Origin: JAFEDN01 sp965651935
GTDB taxonomy: Bacteria > Pseudomonadota > Gammaproteobacteria > Coxiellales > Coxiellaceae
NCBI GenBank assembly: GCA_965651935.1
Contig: CBFGTC010000010.1
Location: forward strand, 8,546 to 72,545
Length of the DNA: 64,000 bases
Direction: 5' to 3'
Shown: piece by piece, positions 61,201 through 64,000 of the stretch
How positions within the stretch are numbered: position 1 is the first letter of the stretch
Layout of the letters: each line of letters starts with the position of its first letter
Notes under the pieces: generated by a model
Told to the model about the DNA's origin: nothing
What the model saw: the letters and a program-made list of their open reading frames with translations, nothing else
Database searches by the model: none
Translations under genes and position numbers: made by a program

Positions 61201-61638
61201 ATGACTGTAATAATCGATAAACAGAGTATCCGTGAAATTTCCCACCCAAGCTTTTTCTTGCCATTGTACAGTTACGCCGTACCAGCCGGTTTCCCATCAC
61301 CTTGCGAAGATTACATAGAAAAAAGTTTAGATCTAAATGAATTTCTCATCAAGCACCCTGCCGCCACTTTTTTTATGCGGGTTTCCGGCGACTCCATGAT
61401 TAAAGCAGGAATCCACGACAAAGATATTTTAATCGTAGATCGCAGTGTGGAACCCGTGAATGGCAAAGTCGTGGTTGCCGCCACAGACGGCTATTTAACC
61501 GTTAAGCGTCTCAAAATTATCAATCATCAGGCTTTCCTTATGCCCGAAAATGATGATTTTCAGCCGATTGCCGTGAACCCAGAAAATGGCATTTATATTT
61601 GGGGCGTGGTCATTCACGTCATCCATTCCATTTCTTAA
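61201..61638 (+). CDS. umuD: Error-prone polymerase accessory protein UmuD
   Basis: UmuD is a self-cleaving LexA-like (S24) peptidase whose product UmuD' joins UmuC in DNA polymerase V. The 145-residue product has the catalytic Ser in VSGDSMIKAGI and Lys in YLTVKRLKI. The cleavage region reads VPAGFPSP, giving Ala-Gly like LexA rather than Cys-Gly as in E. coli UmuD. It lies 10 bases before the umuC start. I see no strong Shine-Dalgarno. Confidence 0.92.
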   Translation: MTVIIDKQSIREISHPSFFLPLYSYAVPAGFPSPCEDYIEKSLDLNEFLIKHPAATFFMRVSGDSMIKAGIHDKDILIVDRSVEPVNGKVVVAATDGYLTVKRLKIINHQAFLMPENDDFQPIAVNPENGIYIWGVVIHVIHSIS

Positions 61639-61648
61639 TCAGTACAAT

Positions 61649-62914
61649 ATGTCAATATTTGCGTTAGTAGACTGCAATAATTTTTACGTCTCCTGCCAAC
61701 GAGTTTTTGATCCAAAACTGCAAAATAGACCCGTGGTCGTGTTATCCAATAACGATGGCTGCATTATCTCCCGTTCCAATGAAGCCAAGCAATTAGGAAT
61801 TCCCATGGGCGCACCATACTTCCAATACCGCGCATTATGTGAAAAAAATAAGGTGGCGGTTTTTTCTTCTAACTATGAACTTTATGGCGATATGTCGCAA
61901 AGAGTCATGACCTCTTTGCGACATTTTTGCTCAGACATCGAAGTTTATTCGGTTGACGAAGCCTTTTTACGCTTAGACTCTATTCCAGGAGAACTCAATT
62001 CATTCTGTACCACTATCCGTGAAAAAACACTTCAGTGGACCGGGATTCCCGTGTGTATTGGAATAGGCCCCAGCAAAACTTTAGCGAAAGCCGCTAATTA
62101 CATTGCCAAAAAACAGAAAATAAGTAGCGGAGTTTTGGATTTAACCAGCCCGTTAATACAAGATGCCATTTTATCACAGCTCGAAGTCAACCATATTTGG
62201 GGAGTCGGTCATCAACTTACTTCAAAATTACAGCGTTTAGGCATTACCACCGCTCAACACTTACGTGATAGTCCTCCCAGCAGAATTCGTAAACTTTTTG
62301 GCGTCACGCTCGAACGCACTCTATGGGAATTGCGCGGCATCGCCTGTCAAAATCTGGAAAAATCCAAAATGAACAAAAATATCATTTCATCCAGATCATT
62401 TGGAAAAAGCCTAACAAAATTAGCCGACTTAGAAGAAGCGATCAGTCATTATGCCGGAACTGCTTGCGCCAAGCTCAGAAAACAGCAGGCCAAGGCCCAA
62501 GGTATTTATGTTTTCTTGGAAAATAACTTATTCGATACCCATGACAAGCCTTATAAAAATGGTGTAGCATGCGGTTTAAGCCACCCAAGTGCAGATACTC
62601 GCCTAATCATTCAAACGGCCAAGCGCTTATTGAAAAGAATCTACTTGCCCTATTTAAATTACAAAAAAGCCGGCATCATGTTAATGGATATTTTACCGGA
62701 TAATATTATCCAGAATGATTTACTTATAGATTTGCGTAATATGACTAAGCAAGATTTACTCATGCAAACTATAGACGCAGTCAATAAAAAAATGGGCCGG
62801 CAATCCCTTTTTATTGCTGCCGAAGGAGTGTCACAAGAATGGAAAATGCGCGCCCACCAAAAAAGCGGACGCTTTACTACCCAATGGTCTGAGCTTTTAA
62901 GCGTAAAAGCTTAG
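61649..62914 (+). CDS. umuC: DNA polymerase V catalytic subunit UmuC
   Basis: UmuC is a Y-family polymerase for translesion synthesis. The 421-residue product (E. coli 422) starts MSIFALVDCNNFYVSCQRVF, with the Asp of the metal site, then DIEVYSVDEAFLRLD with the second acidic pair, and VCIGIGPSKTLAKAANYIAKK. The C-terminal little-finger and UmuC-specific parts (DLLIDLRNMTKQDLLM) are present. The true start is 61649, not the longer frame inside umuD. Confidence 0.95.
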   Translation: MSIFALVDCNNFYVSCQRVFDPKLQNRPVVVLSNNDGCIISRSNEAKQLGIPMGAPYFQYRALCEKNKVAVFSSNYELYGDMSQRVMTSLRHFCSDIEVYSVDEAFLRLDSIPGELNSFCTTIREKTLQWTGIPVCIGIGPSKTLAKAANYIAKKQKISSGVLDLTSPLIQDAILSQLEVNHIWGVGHQLTSKLQRLGITTAQHLRDSPPSRIRKLFGVTLERTLWELRGIACQNLEKSKMNKNIISSRSFGKSLTKLADLEEAISHYAGTACAKLRKQQAKAQGIYVFLENNLFDTHDKPYKNGVACGLSHPSADTRLIIQTAKRLLKRIYLPYLNYKKAGIMLMDILPDNIIQNDLLIDLRNMTKQDLLMQTIDAVNKKMGRQSLFIAAEGVSQEWKMRAHQKSGRFTTQWSELLSVKA

Positions 62915-62929
62915 CAATTCCTGCTAAGC
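62909..62929. terminator. Hairpin at the umuC stop codon
   Basis: GCTTAGCA (62909-62916) and TGCTAAGC (62922-62929) form a perfect 8-bp stem with loop ATTCC; the umuC stop lies in the first arm. No T-run follows, so it may stabilise the mRNA end or terminate weakly. Confidence 0.45.
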
Positions 62930-62974
62930 AGAAATTACCGATACCCGATTTAAAATCCATTAACCCCGGGAGAG

Positions 62975-64000
62975 CTAAAGATCGAATGCGCTTTTGACTA
63001 CTGATACTGAAGAAGGTTTTGGAGTCTTTAAAGATTTTGCAATCTTGGAAGTCGCGGTCATCAAACTCATTAAGCTAATTTTGCCGGGAGGAGTGAGGGC
63101 AACAAATTCTTTATCCCATCCCCGATGGCTAAGCCACTCTAATGCCAAAGTTGTGGGCCAATGCGTTTGGAACGCTTCTGCTAAATTAATTAATAATTGG
63201 CTTTCGCTAGTAACAGAACTTAGCATTTTAGCTCCCAGATGCTGGTGCGCTATAGAATTCACCATTTGTAATATTACGCGACGATTTTTTGAATGACTTG
63301 CAAAATGGAGATTAAGCAGAGCAATAATCATTATGGTATTTATAATATTAATAGTAGATTCAACACCAGAGATTTTAATAGGATGCGCTAAAAATTCTTT
63401 GTGTATTTCTTTTCTAATTTCGTCAATACGATCTTGAAGATTCAACAATTTATTTACTACTGCGGTGATTGGATAAACGATTTTATTCTCAAGCGGTAAT
63501 TTATTTTGAGCAAAGACAGCTTGACGCTGCATGCTTATTTTTTTAGATTCTTCATGAGTAACAATCGTCGGGGTTATTTTGATATGTTTTTCTAATATTG
63601 GATATGAAGCCCACGCTTCTGAAAAAGTTAACTTTCCTTGTTTTGCAATTTGAATAATTTTATTTAATGCCCGGAAATAATTGCGTGAATTTATTTTACC
63701 CTGACGTAAGGACTTCGCGTAGAAAAATCCATGGACGAAGTCATTAACCCGCAATTTATCATATTTTATCTCAGTTTGAGTGATTGCCTGCTCCGCAATA
63801 GCTTGCAACTCATCTTGCGAATACGCTAGCAAATAAATTTTGCGAAATCGGTTTTCCAAATCCAAAGGCAGTTTTTCCAAGCCTGAATTCTGACTCGCCA
63901 ACAGACAAAATCCAGAGCGATACGGTTTGAGCCGCTCAGGAGTGGCGCCCGTTAACAAATGATTTAATAGCTCCGAAAGCGGCTGTAAATTGATTTCATC
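62975..64000 (-). CDS. Dynein/midasin-type AAA ATPase, C-terminal part (cut by window edge)
   Basis: The frame is open through base 64000, so the gene continues outside. The first visible residues are DEINLQPLSELLNHLL, a Walker B (DE) followed by a helix as in midasin/dynein-like AAA proteins, then a sensor-1 strand SGFCLLASQNSGLEKLPLDLENRFRKIYLL, with the Asn and the Arg-Phe finger region. After about residue 120 the rest is helical with no known domain. The last 60 residues are Lys/Ser-rich. Such modules often belong to very large proteins; what this one does is unknown. Confidence 0.8.
   Translation of the reverse strand, partial: DEINLQPLSELLNHLLTGATPERLKPYRSGFCLLASQNSGLEKLPLDLENRFRKIYLLAYSQDELQAIAEQAITQTEIKYDKLRVNDFVHGFFYAKSLRQGKINSRNYFRALNKIIQIAKQGKLTFSEAWASYPILEKHIKITPTIVTHEESKKISMQRQAVFAQNKLPLENKIVYPITAVVNKLLNLQDRIDEIRKEIHKEFLAHPIKISGVESTINIINTIMIIALLNLHFASHSKNRRVILQMVNSIAHQHLGAKMLSSVTSESQLLINLAEAFQTHWPTTLALEWLSHRGWDKEFVALTPPGKISLMSLMTATSKIAKSLKTPKPSSVSVVKSAFDL

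Noticed and set aside
31925..62935. Dispersed repeat based on AGCAATTCC-like strings (near 27036, 31956 and 62911)
   Set aside because: The shared core is too short and the flanks differ, so chance is sufficient.

Overview
The window comes from a gammaproteobacterium, most likely in the Legionellales and close to Coxiellaceae. This rests on the secE-nusG-rplKAJL-rpoBC-rpsLG-fusA-tuf-S10-spc order, the yibN-grxC-secB-gpsA / gpmI-envC-ctpA neighbourhood, an IS1111-type (Coxiella-like) transposase remnant, and an unusually long ribosomal protein S7 with a glycine-rich insert of a kind I recall from Coxiella. The species cannot be named from the sequence alone.

Region 1 (1-23.9 kb, minus strand) is one continuous information-processing block. 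It starts at four tRNA genes (Tyr, Gly, Thr, Trp) with a clear promoter, continues through secE, nusG, rplKAJL, rpoBC, rpsL, rpsG, fusA, tuf and the S10/spc ribosomal genes, and runs off the left edge inside rplF. Between these genes lie an L10-type leader before rplJ, a long hairpin between rplL and rpoB, and a strong promoter followed at once by an intrinsic terminator just upstream of rpsL. The second tuf copy that often sits between tRNA-Thr and tRNA-Trp is absent.

Region 2 (23.9-29.6 kb) begins with a phosphopantetheinyl transferase and an LD-carboxypeptidase whose start codons overlap head to head. An AT-rich accessory stretch follows: two orphan genes, gene-poor DNA, and a broken IS1111-like transposase enclosed by a 29-bp perfect inverted repeat.

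Region 3 (29.6-36.2 kb) is conserved housekeeping: gpsA, secB, grxC and a membrane rhodanese on the minus strand, then gpmI, envC and ctpA on the plus strand, closed by a strong hairpin terminator.

Region 4 (36.2-43.2 kb, minus strand) is the most interesting locus. It is a compact operon of a cyclic-nucleotide-binding-domain protein, a short HlyD-type adaptor, two NHLP/NHLM-family ABC exporters (one with an intact C39 double-glycine peptidase), an NlpC/P60 cell-wall hydrolase, and a 71-residue peptide with a Gly-Gly site. No peptide-modifying enzyme is present, so it looks like a dedicated exporter for an unmodified or unknown small peptide in a lineage of host-associated bacteria.

Region 5 (43.2-64 kb) carries metabolism, envelope and repair genes: an aldehyde dehydrogenase, thyA, lgt, a TauE-type permease, an Mla-like lipid ABC transporter, msrA, a TerC protein, an atypical SDR, anmK, an MFS pump, a Nudix protein, an M32 carboxypeptidase, a ComA/phosphosulfolactate-synthase homologue, a UbiC-like protein, a WHxH-motif protein, two tiny ORFs, an orphan membrane coiled-coil protein, umuDC, and the 3' part of a dynein/midasin-type AAA ATPase gene. 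Several start codons here sit directly behind a -10 box with no Shine-Dalgarno sequence, suggesting leaderless mRNAs.
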